NCBI RefSeq assembly: GCF_023856365.1
Contig: NW_026042414.1
Coordinates: 124,001 to 188,000, forward strand
Direction of reading: 5' to 3'
Length of the DNA stretch: 64,000 nt
From: Brienomyrus brachyistius
Lineage: Eukaryota; Chordata; Actinopteri; Osteoglossiformes; Mormyridae
The notes beneath the pieces were generated by a model, which saw nothing but the letters and a program-made list of their open reading frames with translations, ran no database searches and had not been told where the DNA came from. A program made the position numbers and the translations under genes. The stretch's first letter is position 1; each line of letters opens with the position of its first letter. Positions 11,610-24,537 of this stretch are shown here, piece after piece.

Positions 11610-12778
11610 CACTGAACAAAAATATAAACGCAACACTTTTGTTTTTGCTCCCATTTTTCATGAGATGGACTTAAAGATCTACAATTCATTCCAGATACAC
11701 AATATTACCATTTCTCTCAAACATTTCTCACAAATCAGTCTAAATGTGTGATAGTGAGCACTTCTGCTTTGCTGAGATAATCCATCCCACCTCACAGGTG
11801 TGCCACATCAAGATGCTGATCTGACATCATGGGTAGTGCACAGGTGTACCTTATACTGCCCACAATAAAAGGCCACCCTGGAATGTGCAGTTTTGTCTCA
11901 CAGCAAAATGCCACAGATGCCACAAGCATTGAGGGAGCGTGCAATTGGCATGCTGACAGCAGGAATGTCAACCAGATCTGTTGCTCGTGCATTGAATGTT
12001 CATTTCTCAACCATAAGCCGTCTCCAAAGGCGTTTCAGAGAATATGGCAGTACATCCAACCGGCCTCACAACCGCAGACCACGTGTAACCACACCAGCCC
12101 AGGACCTCCACATCCAGCAGGTTCACCTCCAAGATCGTCTGAGACCAGCCACTCAGACAGATAATGCACGGCCCCATGTTGCAAGGATCTGTACACAGTT
12201 CTTGGAAGCTGAAAATGTCCCAGTTCTTGCATGGCCAGCATACTCACCGGACATGTCACCCGTTGAGCATGTTTGGGATGTGCTTGACCGGCGTATACGA
12301 CAGCGTGTACCAGTTCCCACTAATATCCAACAACTTCGCACAGCCATTGAAGAGGAGTGGACCAACATTCCACAGGCCACAATTGACAATCTGATAAACT
12401 CTATGCGAAGAAGATGTGTTGCATTGCATGAGGCAAATGGTGGTCACACCAGATACTGACCGGTTCTGAGTCCCCAGACCCCCAATAAAGCAAAAAACTG
12501 CACATTCCAGGGTGGCCTTTTATTGTGGGCAGTATAAGGTACACCTGTGCACTACCCATGATGTCTGATCAGCATCTTGATGTGGCACACCTGTGAGGTG
12601 GGATGGATTATCTCAGCAAAGCAGAAGTGCTCACTATCACACATTTAGACTGATTTGTGAGAAATGTTTGAGAGAAATGGTAATATTGTGTATCTGGAAT
12701 GAATTGTAGGTCTTTAAGTCCATCTCATGAAAAATGGGAGCAGAAACAAGAGTGTTGCGTTTATATTTTTGTTCAGTA
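11610..12778 (+). mobile_element. Tc1-like transposon with 285-bp terminal inverted repeats, internally deleted
   Basis: The left terminal repeat 11610-11894 and the right one 12494-12778 are nearly perfect reverse complements, starting CACTGAACAAAAATATAAAC. TA dinucleotides at 11608-11609 and 12779-12780 are the expected target duplication. Between them lies one open frame of 183 codons with HTH motifs but without the first catalytic Asp. The terminal repeats are so alike that the copy must be fairly young. It would need a transposase supplied from elsewhere to move. Confidence 0.93.
11908..12459 (+). pseudogene. Internally deleted Tc1-like transposase
   Basis: ATG at 11908 gives MPQMPQALRERAIGML, an N-terminal paired-type HTH (residues 5-50, RSVARALNVHFSTISRLQRR) followed by a second HTH-linker region. 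Then the frame jumps straight to the DNARPHVA motif (second catalytic Asp) and to SPDMSPVEHVWD (third acidic residue). The first catalytic Asp block is missing, and the length of 183 residues compares with about 340 in complete family members. The deletion kept the frame open. The N-terminal DNA-binding part is intact, so a product could in principle bind the terminal repeats without cutting. Confidence 0.85.
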
Positions 12779-12859
12779 TAGAATAAGCCCAGATTTTAAC
12801 CTAAAAATTTTCCTCAAATGTTTATTCAGTGGAGATAAGTACAACCTCTAAAGATAGGC

Positions 12860-15167
12860 CTACACCCGTTTTGGCAGTGTCTCCGGATCCCATGACAAAT
12901 AATGCCTTCAGTACATCCTCCTCAACCCACACTGAAAGCAGAAGTGCTATGGGCTTTGCAAACGGTTTGCCGACATCACTCCTATACGTCCAATGATGAC
13001 ATTCACACCGTCTCCAGGGTGATGTTCCCTGACTCGCAGGGTCACTTGTGGTAAAGATAAAACCGCTTTTCTTGCGCGATTTGGACTCGCTCCATATATT
13101 AAAAGGGAGCTTCGTTGTCATGTTTGACGTAAGTATGAACAGGACCATCAAAAGAAAACAACTGGATGTGCATGTCAGGTATTGGGTGAATTATGAGAAT
13201 GGCTCTCGAGTGCAGTCCTGGTTCTGGGATCACAGTACATGAGCCACTCCACCGCTGAAGACTTACTGGAGAAGTTTAAGGTAAGCCATTCAATAACATT
13301 TAAACTCATTAACGAACCCATGATTTTTAAATATCCATGGTTTATCTTTACATGTGTTTAAATGGGAGAACCATATTTATTGGTAAGCATATTTTAAAGA
13401 TTTTATTGCTGCTTCATGGCTTTTGCTGCAAAAAAAATAGTTCATTGAGGAAATAGAATGTTTAAGTGTTGTGTAGCAACATGTACAGCTGTTGTACAGG
13501 CAAAAACTCTGGCTCAGTCCAAAGGAGGTGGATATAGGAATGGCTGTCATCAAGGTGGGACTTCTGTGAATTCACTGGTATCTTTACATACAAATGTATC
13601 AAACAATTGTGAAGTAAAAAATATGTGAATAACATGGAGTTTGAGCTGGTTTGATATGTACAGCTGAGGTAGTGTTAACCTTGGGCTGAGTGTGCAGAAA
13701 GATTCTGGAAATTTGACAAACCATCTTTTTGTCAGAGACAGTCAGGAGCCAAAGGCAGTGGAAGTGACCTTGGTGTCCTTCAGATTAAAAAAAATTGCCA
13801 GATTGTGCTCTCAAAAATGTGCAAAAAGGCCTTGGATAAATGCCCTCTGAAGTACTCGATTGTACATGAGATGACGTGCTTGGACCCAAACAAAATGCAC
13901 ACCAGCCAGATAACTGCCAGCAGAAAAGGAGAAATCTCATGCAGAAGTTTGCGCAGGAGAATCGGTTGGCAGGCAGGATATCTGCTGGTAAATCATAGGA
14001 TAAGAATAGGATAGTTCAGAATATTATTTTTAAATTATGCTTTTCTTTTTTCACATCTAACTGAATCAGGGACGGATTACAAACCGGGTTAGCGGGGCCG
14101 CTGCCCAGGGGCCCTTGGGGTGCAGGGGGCCCGTGGGCCCCAAGCCCAAAACAATTTGCAACGCTTATCAGCAATGTATTTTCGTTTGTCTATTTTAGAG
14201 GGCCTACATTCTTTGATCCTCTGCCTACAAGGTCCCCTGACCCTATAGGGAGGGTGTTTGGCTGCCAAGGGCCCTTGACTTGTGGTGGTTGTGGTGGTGG
14301 TGCAGGTGGTGGTGGTGGGGGGGGGCCTCGCGAACGTTTTACCCAGGGGCCCACACAACCCATAATCCGTCCCTGAACTGAATAGTGTTAACACGTAGAT
14401 TTTAGCAGTATTTAGAAGACCGACTCTTGGTGTTTGAAAAGAAGCATCAGCCCAGTTATATTTTCTTTGATGAGCCTAGAGATATCTCAAGATTAAATTA
14501 AAATGATTGCACATTTATGGTATCATAGGAAAATTGGGTTATAAATCACTTTCCTATTCTACATGTGATTCTGTGTATTGACATTGTTGATCTGCATCTA
14601 ATCTACTGTAATTAATGTAATTACAGGTGATGCAATATCCCAGCAGTCTGATAATCACCTGCACAATGAGGCAAAAGGCTTGGATTTTATATCCTTCATT
14701 CCTTCAGCACCATCCAAAGTTGATGTCTTTTTACATCAAAAAGTTAGTGGGCCTTATCCTGACCTCTGGATGTTCTGCAAGAACTTGCTGCTGCTGTCCT
14801 ATGGGCAAGCCGAAGTGGAACGAATAGAGGTGGAGACCTGCAACTTATCAGAGGAAACAGTTGTTGCACAGAGGCTTATATGCGACCATGTCAGAGTGTG
14901 TGGGGGAGCAACCAAAGCGCCTCTGACCAAAGGTGAAAGATGAGCGAAAAGCAAAAAAGAAAACTTGAGGAACTCAAGAGGAAGAGAGTCTCACTGGAAA
15001 GTGTATGTGAGAGTTTACAAAAGGATGCTGAGCACATGGCAGAGGAAGCAGAGAGTGCTGCTGGAACCAAAAGGGCAACATTACTTACCAAGTCCAATAC
15101 TCTGAGCCGACGAGCGAAGGAGGAGAAAGAGCAGTTGGTGGTCTTAAATGCAGATACTGAAGAATAG
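12860..15167 (+). pseudogene. Decayed hAT-like multi-exon gene of a multi-copy fish family
   Basis: Pieces of one protein appear in order. TLKAEVLWALQTVCRHHSY lies near 12925-12985. RFGLAPYIKREL and then QLDVHVRYW lie near 13078-13190. SHSTAEDLLEKFK lies near 13245, followed by a GT donor at 13280. MCKKALDKCPLKYSIVHEMT lies at 13818. The block YPDLWMFCKNLLLLSYGQAEVER lies at 14755-14823, and a coiled-coil tail at 14940-15167. The last blocks match a hAT-like C-terminal dimerisation region. Frameshifts occur at about 13080 and 13225, a piece is missing after AEVER, and exon 13805-14014 runs into stops. A MITE sits in the intervening sequence. Family identity is from memory; the decay is seen directly. 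Confidence 0.6.
14067..14375. mobile_element. hAT-type MITE, 309 bp
   Basis: Terminal inverted repeats CAGGGACGGATTA and TAATCCGTCCCTG bound the element, and the 8-bp target duplication AACTGAAT is perfect (14059-14066 and 14376-14383). The inside is GC-rich with a GTG-repeat tract and has no coding capacity. Confidence 0.92.
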
Positions 15168-16715
15168 GCTACTGAACTGTGACTCCTAACACATCAAGAG
15201 TGAATCGGTGGAAACAAAAATATTTAGGTTCTTTGCATTTTTGGAGTATTTTACTTTCTGTGCCTGTTTGTACATTGTTCACAGCCATAATACTTTATAA
15301 TTACAAGGTAGTTTTATGTTAGAGCTCTTGCTCCAATAAATATGTGCCTTGTAATTAACTAAATTCTAGGCTATTCAGTTTTTTTTGCCCTCGTGATGGT
15401 CGTGGGTTGTGAAAAAAGCCTTCTTCTTAGGGGTACCGCTGGGGCCAGCCGGGCGTATGTCGTGGCTTCAGTGAGTACTTATGTTTGTCATGCTGCCTGT
15501 GTACTTTATAGCGGCACAACATATTTCTGCAAATTGCATGCGTCAAATTGTCTGTCTCTCTTAAAAAATATGAAGTGTCACCAAAATTTTAAACGGGGAA
15601 TCAATCTCAATGAAAAATATTCGTCAAGTAACGTTTCTAAAATAATATAGACATACTAATAATTATATATTAATAAATCGGATGAACGATGCATCCCAAA
15701 TTGTATCCGCTGCGCACTTCTTAATCAGGGCAATCGCATCGTGGAGGTTTCTGCAGACGCCCAAAAAGACTTACTTAAGAAAACTGTTGCATGATAATTT
15801 GTACCATTTTCAAGGGTGGGGGGCGTGCAGTAGATGCCCCCTTTATTTTTGTGCTTCTGCCGTTCAAACCGAGCAGCACTGAGTTTGTCATGGCACCTGA
15901 CGCCAAATCTACTGCTTAGCTGCTACAGACAGAACTATCTTCAAATCACCACTAGGGGGTGTCAATGCTGCAGCTTCGTTCTATGGTTGATCTTTTTCAA
16001 AGACAGTTTTTTTTCTCTCTCTCCACATAATCAACTTAACTGATTAGCGTGCTTTCATAGTAATGGTTTTTAATCCGTGTTAATCTTCTGAACAATGACT
16101 AGTAAAGGTTCTATGAGGTTGTCCTACTTACTATGGATTTTAAGTTTTTTATCAAGGTGTTAAAACGTACCACAGTTGCCAGTCCTGTGTTTTATGTCTA
16201 GCAATTTGTACAGTTTCTTCAGTATAAACACATGCCATGATCTGTGAGAATCTCCTCCAGAACTCTGCATTTCCTCAAGATCTTTTTGTAATATTGCATC
16301 ATGGCACTGCTCAGAACAACACAGATGGTGCATAACAACACAAGGGAGTACAAGACAACATGGTGCAGAAACAGTGCGATACAAAGCAGGACAAAACTGG
16401 ATGATACGTGGTCAGTGGTGGATAAAGTGCAGTAACAGCTGTACAGTGCAGCTGCCGTGGAAATGACTGTTACAGGGGATGCAAAAGCTGCAGGTTTGAA
16501 TTGTTTGGCGAATGAAGCTGTTCATGAATCTGCTAGTCAGTGTTTGTGGATGGTGGTCAGAGTCCTGGATTATAGACTGAACCTTGTTACTGTGGCAGTT
16601 AAAGTACAGCTGGTCAATGGAGGGCAGTTCAGTGCGAATGATGTTCTTAACAGACTTCGCAATGTACTGCCTTCCTGTCATGTGGCTCCACCATACCATA
16701 GTACTACTGTAAGAA
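15168..16715. other. No gene recognised
   Basis: A 131-codon frame at 16457-16852 has no recognisable domain and overlaps a repeat at its end. The rest shows only short frames. Confidence 0.45.
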
Positions 16716-17728
16716 CTAGGGATGTAACGATACATTCAACTCACCATTTGATACGATTCACGATTCTGAGTTCACGATACAATTTTCTCATTTTTTGCAG
16801 AATGAGCTGCAGACAAATATATTCAAAAATATTCTTATATTTATCTTTCTGAACTGTTGACACTGTTGTGAACAGTGCAACTGAATTTGAATAAAATACT
16901 GTTGAAAAAAATCCCAAATCAAAATAAGTAAATAAAAAAAAATAAATCAAATAAATAAGCTAAGGTTTGCATGTGCAGCTTTTTAGCGTGCTTTGCCCTT
17001 TTAATAATCTTCACTCAGCTCACGGTGGTGCCAGTGGACCTGTTTGTGTATGTTATCAGTCTATTACAATGTTTGCATGCAGTTTATGTCTTGTCTGTGC
17101 TTTTCTCGCTGTTTCCTCCTCGTTTGTGATTACCGGAAAGCTAATATGCTGCCACACCGCCAATTGAAGATCGGGCGGTGCGTCCATCCATCCATTTTCT
17201 GAAACCACTTAATCCCAACTGGGATCGCGGGGGAGACCGGAGCCTATCCCGGGAACAAGGGGCGCAGACAGGAACCAAGCCCAGGCAGTCACCTACACAC
17301 CGCAGGTCGCACACACTCACACAACTACAGGGCCAATTTAGACTCACCAGTCAACCTATCCTGCATGCTTTTGGACCGTGGGAGGAACCTGGAGTCCCCG
17401 GCGAAAACGGGGAGAGCATGCGAACTCCACACAGAAAGGGCCCTGGACCGAAGCCAGCACTAACCACTGTGCCGTCCTCAGTTTCAAATTCATTCATCAT
17501 CTCGCGTTCGCTCAAAACCAAAAACTGACGTACGATGTCGACGTGATACGCAGTGACATCTGACGTCAAACTCACATTGTGAAATCAAATGTAATATTAC
17601 ACCAGTTTTTCTGTTAAAGTACTGTGAAGTACTCCTACAATAGTGATTCATTTTCCACATCAGCCGGTTTAAATCTTCATGCATTTGCACCGATTTTTAA
17701 CTGATTTGTGATTCATCATTACATGCCA
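16716..17728. mobile_element. hAT-like repeat relic split by a SINE
   Basis: It starts with TAGGGATGTAACGATAC, a terminus common to several fish hAT-type repeats, and ends near 17728 with ATTCATCATTACATGCC, a worn version of the reverse complement. A SINE at 17183-17478 lies inside. No transposase remains. The end points are approximate. Confidence 0.45.
17183..17478 (-). repeat. tRNA-headed teleost SINE (TCCATCC-tailed), copy 1
   Basis: On the plus strand it begins with the reverse-complemented tail TCCATCCATCCATTTTCT and ends with the A-box-like head TAACCACTGTGCCGTCC. The inner GGAGCCTATCCCGGGA and GAGAGCATGCGAACTCCACA blocks are shared with the other copies. This copy is more diverged than those at 18.1, 24.8 and 27.7 kb, so it is from another subfamily or is older. 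Confidence 0.8.
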
Positions 17729-18057
17729 GGGCCAGCAGCTCTGCATGGCTCGACCCTCATAAACATTCTCCACACATGCTGTTCAGGCAGTGGCCACAGA
17801 AATTCCCCCAGTGAACTTTATGCTTTCTGTCGGAGAGTATGCTGTGTTCTGGCCTTAAACCCTGCATACTACTTTGCAGACTTTGATCCTCTTAACAACA
17901 ATTGGCATTTCTGGTGGCTGAATATCCATCCATCCGTCATCCAACTGCATGCTTAAAAGCTGTGAATAATAGTAATAATTCTTAAAATTGCAACTATCTA
18001 GAATTTCAGCCTAGTTACTCAGCTAAATTACTATTTAAACCTAGAATAATTTCTATA

Positions 18058-18412
18058 AGGGGCGGCATGGTGGTGCAGTGGTTAGCACTGTCGCCTCACA
18101 CCTCTGGGACCCGGGTTTGTGTCTCCGCCTGGGTCACATGTGTGTGGAGTTTGCATGTTCTCCCCATGTCGTTGTGGGGTTTCCTCTGGGTACTCCGGTT
18201 TCCCCCCACAGTCCAAAAACATGCTGGGGCTAATTGGAGTTGCTGAATTGCCCGTAGGTGTGTGTGTGTGAGTGGATGGTGTGTGAGTGTGCCCTGCGAT
18301 GGGCTGGCCCCCCATCCTGGGTTGTTCCCTGCCTCGTGCCCATTGATTCTGGGATAGGCTCCGGACCCCCCGCGACCCAATAGGATAAGCGGTTTGGAAA
18401 ATGGATGGATGG
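18058..18412 (+). repeat. tRNA-headed teleost SINE, copy 2, full length
   Basis: Head GGCGGCATGGTGGTGCAGTGG with the A-box-like GTGGTTAGCACTG, then a B-box-like region GGACCCGGGTTTG, body, and tail ATGGATGGATGG. A 12-bp target duplication ATAATTTCTATA flanks it (18046-18057 and 18413-18424), showing LINE-driven insertion. Confidence 0.9.
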
Positions 18413-18874
18413 ATAATTTCTATATGTGTGATAGAATCAAAAAATATTTTGTTTTACATATAAATCTTCACAAGGTGTATTACACATGGTATTCCCCAGA
18501 CACCGCCACCCCAACAGATGCTTTGTTTGTTAAGACAATAGCTCAGAAAGTGGTTGATCGATCTTTTGCAGCTTTTACCAAGGTTTGTACAAGCCAAAAT
18601 TAAATTTTGAAACGGATCCCTGCCACACCCTGCCCTCCTGAACCTCCCGTTTCCTCCCTAGTGTGGTATAACGTGCCATGCCTGTTCCGCGTTTGTTTTA
18701 CCTCTCCTTCCTGCCCTTGTGTTACTCATTTCAGGTGCCTCTAGTTTGCTCCCTGCTTAGCCTTGTATAAATGTGCTTCTCAGTCCTGCCTTTAATGTTG
18801 CTGCTGCTGTTTGCCTGTGTGTTCTTCCCTGCTTATGATTCCCCCGTGATCCAGTTGTGATCCAGTTGTCTTCA

Positions 18875-21654
18875 TATCATGTATTCAACTCTACTGCCTC
18901 AGTCCAGTATTATCTCTGACCATCATCTTATTGCGTTCAATATTTCCCTTGCTCAAAATATTAGCCCCCCGACGCGCTTCTATATGCCAAACGTACAATC
19001 ACGTCAAATACAGCAAGTAACTTTATCGATAACCTCCCTGAGCTATCGTTTTCAACCAAACTAATGTCGAATTCTGCTGAACTTGATAGCATTACGGATT
19101 ATTTAGCATCTATGCTTAATTCCACTAGAGAAAATTGCTCAGTTAAAAATAAAAAAGGTTGTACGAGGTTTACTTTGGGCCTCCGCCGATGCCACCCATT
19201 GTCTTACCATGTGAGCGTCTCAGGGACTATGCCCGGTGCCTAGGAACATAGTGTGTACGCCCCTCAGAGGGTAGACCGGTACCTGTCATCAGCGTGTGCG
19301 AACTCCAGAGGTGTAGTTTTGGTATCCACCTAACTTAACTTGGGCAGTCAAGTTTGGGACCCGGATAAATAAATGGGATTTAACCCAGAGGCTGCAAGAT
19401 AGTATTTACCACCATAGTCCTAATAAGGATAGAAGTCCAATCTGGAAAGTTTATGAAGAAGTTAGCAAATCAGACAGTCATAAAGTAATCGAAACAACAT
19501 TTATTAAAAATACTACAATATACAATTATTGACATGTGGACACATACTTGTAAATACATTTGGACAAATACAATATTAAACAATCACATTCCTCAGCTGA
19601 GAGTGAACAAAGTTCTGTGGAAAGTATCTGACTACAGATAGACTTTCACCCAGTTCTCTGCGGGAGCTCTGATTACAGAGTGACTCCCCGACTACTTCTG
19701 AAGCCCTTCCTTAAGTATCCAGACCAGGTGATGGCATGTTTCTGAAGACTGACTAATTTCGGTCAATGGTTAATTTTAGGGGCATTGCTGACCTTGGTTC
19801 TCAAGTCCCCAGCCAATCAGATCACTTTAGGGGGTGGTTGTAATTCCCTTGTTCTACCATGAGAGAATCTCTCTCAGTTTGGTGGGTTGAGCCGAAGTTT
19901 CTGTATTTCTCTTAGGAAAAGCTATACTGCCTTAAATCTGAGAGTATAATACTCCTCGTCTCATGCCTATTCAAACGAGACCAAACATGCGTGTATTTGT
20001 CCCTAACATCTATGTGTGCTGAGTTATCCTGTTTATAGTGGAAAAGGTGTCTGTGTCTGGAGGCTGACAGCTGTTGTTGCTGTGGATTGATTGTGGAACT
20101 CTGGTCACTCCGGGGGTGAAAGGTCTTGCTTTTTCTGTGCTGCTCCAGTTATTCCTATCCAGTCTCTCAGGAGCCGGCAGGCCTTTGCCTTCCTTAAAAG
20201 GGGTGGTTTGACGAGTTGAGTCCAGTCTTGCCTGGGCCAGCGGAGCTCTGAAATAGACTGATGCAGGCTGATCAGAGTTGGGGCCTGCAGGACCTATAAG
20301 TTTTATGTCCTTACAGAATGTAAGTGGCATCATACTAAACTAGTGGTGTTCGAACTAGCATGGAAAGAGGCTATGGGTAGCTACAAAAAGGCTCTTAGTG
20401 CCGCCAAATCATCTAGTATCTATCAGAACTAATTGAAATAAACAAAAATAATCCTAGATTCCTATTTACTATGGTGTCCAAGCTGACTAATAACCAGACC
20501 ACTGGTTATTTTCCAGTGACGACTTTATGAAACTTTTTGACCAAAAATATGCTCAATTAAACAGAACATTTTGAATATTGAATATTGGTTAACCAGTCAG
20601 AACTGATGTACTTAATTTTATCTTCAAATTCATCTACTTGTATGCTAGACCCTGTTCTATCAAAATTATTCAGCGATGCTCCCAGCATTGATTGAACCGC
20701 TACTAGCAATAGTTAAACTAAAACATATAATCATATTACCCCAATTTTATCTTCACTGCACTGGCTGCCAGTTAGATTTCGTGTTGACTACAAAACACTG
20801 CTCTTAACCTATAAAGCTGTAAATGGTCTTGCACCGCAGTATGTGAGTGACCTCATTTGCGTTCCGAATCATACACTTAGATGACGAGATGGAGGTATTC
20901 TATCCGTACCCAGAATAAAGAACATTACCTTTGGGGGAAGAGCATTTGCTCATAAAGCACCACAGCTATGGAATAAACTTCCTACTAGTGTTCGGAACTC
21001 AGACACAATCTCTGCTTTTAAGTCAAGGCTTAAGATGTACCTCTTTCGCCAGTCTTTTGGATAGTTAAATCTTCTTTTCTAAGGTGAATGGGAAATCTGG
21101 AGGTTCATAGTTATTTGAGATTGAAGGGGAAAGGGGGGATTGGTGCTGTCGTCCTGCCACTCTCGCCGATCACTTAAGCTGTGGATGGGAGGTGGCTTGA
21201 CGCCAAAACCTCTGTAAACCCTCATGCCTGTGCTTCCTTCCAGGTCACTCTTTTAGGCAGGCTGTCATAGTTGCTTTAGTCCTGCCGGTTAGGTGTAGGG
21301 CAATAACTCTTCTCCATCTTCTCTTTTTCAAGCTGATACCGAGCCGACTACACCGTGTGAACCCGCACCTGGACTCCTGGATATAACTACATGAAACCAA
21401 CTGGGACTTTATAACTATATGAACTCTAATGAATGTCAATGTAAATGCAGTTTCATGCTCCTTGGTCGCCCAGAGGAGGATGGGGTCCCCTTCTGAGTCT
21501 AGGTTCCACTCAAGGTTTCTTCCTGCTAGAGGGAGTTTCCTTGCCACTGTCGCCTCAGGCTTGCTTGGTGGGGTTCTGGCCGGTTAAATGTAAAGTGCTT
21601 TGTGACAATGCATGTCGTTAAAAGCGCTATATAAATAAAATTGAATTGAATTGA
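18875..21654 (+). mobile_element. L2-like LINE, 5'-truncated, with a long insertion inside
   Basis: The segment 18879-19150 encodes an endonuclease end with SSIISDHHLIAFNIS, the SDH motif of APE-type LINE endonucleases. Coding resemblance resumes at 20350 (AWKEAMGSYKKALSAAKSS) and continues with the C-terminal LHWLPVRFRVDYKTLL-type block at 20757-21060. The 3' end AAAGCGCTATATAAATAAAA with GAATT repeats closes it at 21654. About 1.17 kb at 19166-20340 is foreign to the element and unrecognised. The reverse-transcriptase catalytic core is missing. Multiple stops make it dead. Confidence 0.75.
19166..20340. other. Unrecognised insertion inside the L2-like LINE
   Basis: It interrupts the LINE coding order between the endonuclease and linker blocks. 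It contains a 107-codon minus-strand frame (20010-20333) with no motif I can name. The edges are not clear enough to call a target duplication, so it may be an LTR-type or other insertion. Confidence 0.4.
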
Positions 21655-23264
21655 AGTGCTTCCTCAGATTCATTTTTAAATGTTCTCCAGCTAATTTCCA
21701 CTATGGCCACGAGTTCTAGTATTTTAAATTAATATTGAAATGGTCATTTGGCTGAACAGCATCCCGACCTGTTAGAATCTTATATACCTGGATCATGTCC
21801 CCCCATAGTCTCCTTTGCTTGAGGCTAAACAGATTCAGCTCAGCGAACCTCTCCTCATAAGACATTCCTCTAAGTGCAGGAATCATTCTAGTCATCCTAC
21901 GTTGCACCTTTTCCAAGGCAGCAATGTCCTTCTGAAGGTATGGTGACCAAACCTGCACACAGTATTCTAGGTGGGATCTTACCAAGGAATTATATAATCG
22001 TAGCATCACTTCTCTTGACTTACATCTCTAGGTGTGTGGAGTTTAATCCAACATCCTTTTGCCTTTTTTTAATGCTTCCCCACACTGGCAAGAGTGGGAC
22101 ATGGAAGTATCAACATACACACCGAGATCTTTCTCGTAATCAGCTACCTTTATTTCAGTGGAACCCATAAAATATCTGTACTTTACTATATTTACTATAT
22201 TTCTGCTCCCTGCATGGATTACCTTATATTTATCTATGTTAAATTTCATCTGCCACGTATGAGCCCAGTCGCTAATTAAATCCAGATCCTGTTGTAGCCT
22301 CTCTGGACATGAGACATGATCTAACATCAATCAGAAGATACCACACCAGCAGATAATGATTTCTGGAATAGTAAAGTTAAAGGTTGGCTAATAATACCCC
22401 TCATCTCTTTTAAAACTATAGATAAGATGCCATCAGGGCCTTGCGATTTATTTATTTTGAGCTTAGCTAGGCTTTGTACCACATCAGCCTCAGTTATACA
22501 TATATTGGTCATAGACATCGTTGTATTTGTACTAAATGGTGGTAAGCTATTCTACTGTGAACAGCCATTGTAAAATAATCATTAAACTCATTTATATCAA
22601 TTTCATTTTCAATTATAAGGCCCTTACTATCCTGCAAATGAGTGATTTTCAGCTTTTAGAGCTCTTTCGGAGTTAAAATATTGGAAGAAACTTTTAACGT
22701 CATCCTTATAACTGTTATTAACTAAACCTGTAGACTTAGATACTCCTGCTTTATTTTGAAATCATTAGTTAATTTCCATTTGTGGAAGAAAGCCCTTTTG
22801 CTCCTGACTTTATTCTTAATTTTCGTAGTAAACCACCTGTGACATCGCGTGCTGGACGAACAGGCAGGAAGCGAGGAATCAAGGATCCGGGAAACGGAGA
22901 GTCGGGAATGAGGGTTTATTGATGAAAACAGGTACCAACAGCGAGAGATTTCAATGACAGGACTGGGGAAACAGACTTGAATGTGGACTAAATACACAGG
23001 ACTACTCAAACTGACAGAAAACAGCTGGTTACAATCGGGGCAGCACACATGGTTAATGAGGGGGCGTGGCACACACGAGGATCGTACAAGCAGGTCATGA
23101 CACCAGCTTGGTTGCAGTTTCCTAGATTTAGTTTTTCTGGAAACGGGTATGAAGTTCTTTTGCACTTGCAACAATGTGCTTTTAAAAAATTCCCATGCCT
23201 CTTCCACAGTATTGCTATTTAACTCCATCCGATTTACAGTTTCTAGTTTCAGTCTCATACCATT
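21655..23264 (-). mobile_element. CR1/jockey-like LINE reverse transcriptase, 5'-truncated and deleted
   Basis: On the minus strand the coding blocks run from a pre-RT region (22722-23258), through MTNICITEADVVQSLAKLKI and NKSQGPDGILSIVLKEM (22327-22518), to LQQDLDLISDWAHTWQMKF, DYEKDLGVYVDTSMSHS and LVRSHLEYCVQVWSPYLQ (21716-22330). The part with the GVPQGS and FADD catalytic motifs, which is present in the sister copy at 59.1 kb, is missing here. An LTR-like insertion (22838-23102) splits the pre-RT region. Confidence 0.8.
22838..23102 (-). mobile_element. Solo-LTR-like insertion, copy 1
   Basis: It begins TGTGACATCG and ends GGTCATGACA, giving TGTCA-type inverted termini, with AATAAA on the minus strand. 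The flanking pentamers CCACC and CCAGC match at four of five positions. The LINE reading resumes after it. The GTGTGTGCCACGCCCCCT-type block is shared with copies at 31.9 and 58.2 kb. Confidence 0.65.
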
Positions 23265-24537
23265 GAATTACCCTTCCTAACATTGTATACTTTTGTTTTG
23301 GACTTGGTTGAAGACTCAGGCAGCAGGAGTTGCCCCAACGTTGGTATGTCCTTATCCATAAGGGGGAGTAAACGTTCTGGTTTCCCGACCTTATAGATGA
23401 AGGAGTTGGGGGATGTTGCCAGTGACCTGCCGGATTCCAGGCAGAACAGGCCTCGCTATGCCACAGCCCTTCAGAGACTGGGCCTTCCGTGCAGAACCTC
23501 TGCATCCAAATTAGACCAGTTGTTTAACAAAACCCTAAAATGGGGTTATTTTTGACATGGAACGGGACTTTGATTCAACAACCCATTACTTAGTTGCGGC
23601 AAGTACCCAATATCAAGTATAGCTGCAAAGAATCTGCCAGAGATTTTCAGAGAAGTTCCCCAGATGCATGGACTGGACTAAGGTGCGTCAGATTAAACAG
23701 GAGCCTGGTAAATTCTGTGAGCCCCACGCCAAGTGACTGATGGAAACATACTCCAGCTACAGTGAGATGGACCCTCCAGCGGACCGAGAGTGGGATTCCC
23801 TCTGGGAGCGACAACTCGTGCAGTTGCTGGTGGATGAGCTGCAAACAGACATCAAGAAGGACTTCCAACCTCACAATCATTTACCAAACCACTTCAGGTA
23901 ACTTGTAAAGATGTAGGTATTGGAGTATTCACACATTCATTTGCAGTGTCCACCTCCTGTCCGGTAAATTTGGCAGGACAAAATTTGAATAACCTATAGG
24001 CCAGACTCATGAATGCGGCTGAACGAGTAAAGGTAGAACAGGTGGCCAATCCTGTTATACAGTCCTAGTAGATTGAGAACCACCTGATTGCAACTGTAGT
24101 TGGAATCAAGGGCTGAGCAGCATGGTGGCCTGGGGGACAATTATGAAAACACAGACCCACTGATATCCTTAAAACCCACAATCAAAAGAGGAGTCAGGAT
24201 GGCCAGTGACATGTGCTGGCTAAATGGGGACAACAAAGAGAGAACAGAACAAGGCAGGGAGGGATTCTGACACAGGTGCCATGCTACTTTGTTTAAATAT
24301 GCTGTAATGTTTTAGTGCAAGCCTTAGACAATGGAATCTCTGAATGACGCCGCAGTCTGGCTCTTTCTGAAGGTCCTATACTGTAACCGTCCTGAGAAGT
24401 TGTTTGCATGCACTTGCTGCCTTGACACTTGTTGATGTGCGTGTGCCCTGCTCGAGCAGTAAAGGGGAGATCACATGCAGAGCTGATTTTCTGTAGTTCC
24501 TTAGAATAAAAATAGAATATTCTCTTCAAATAGGAAC

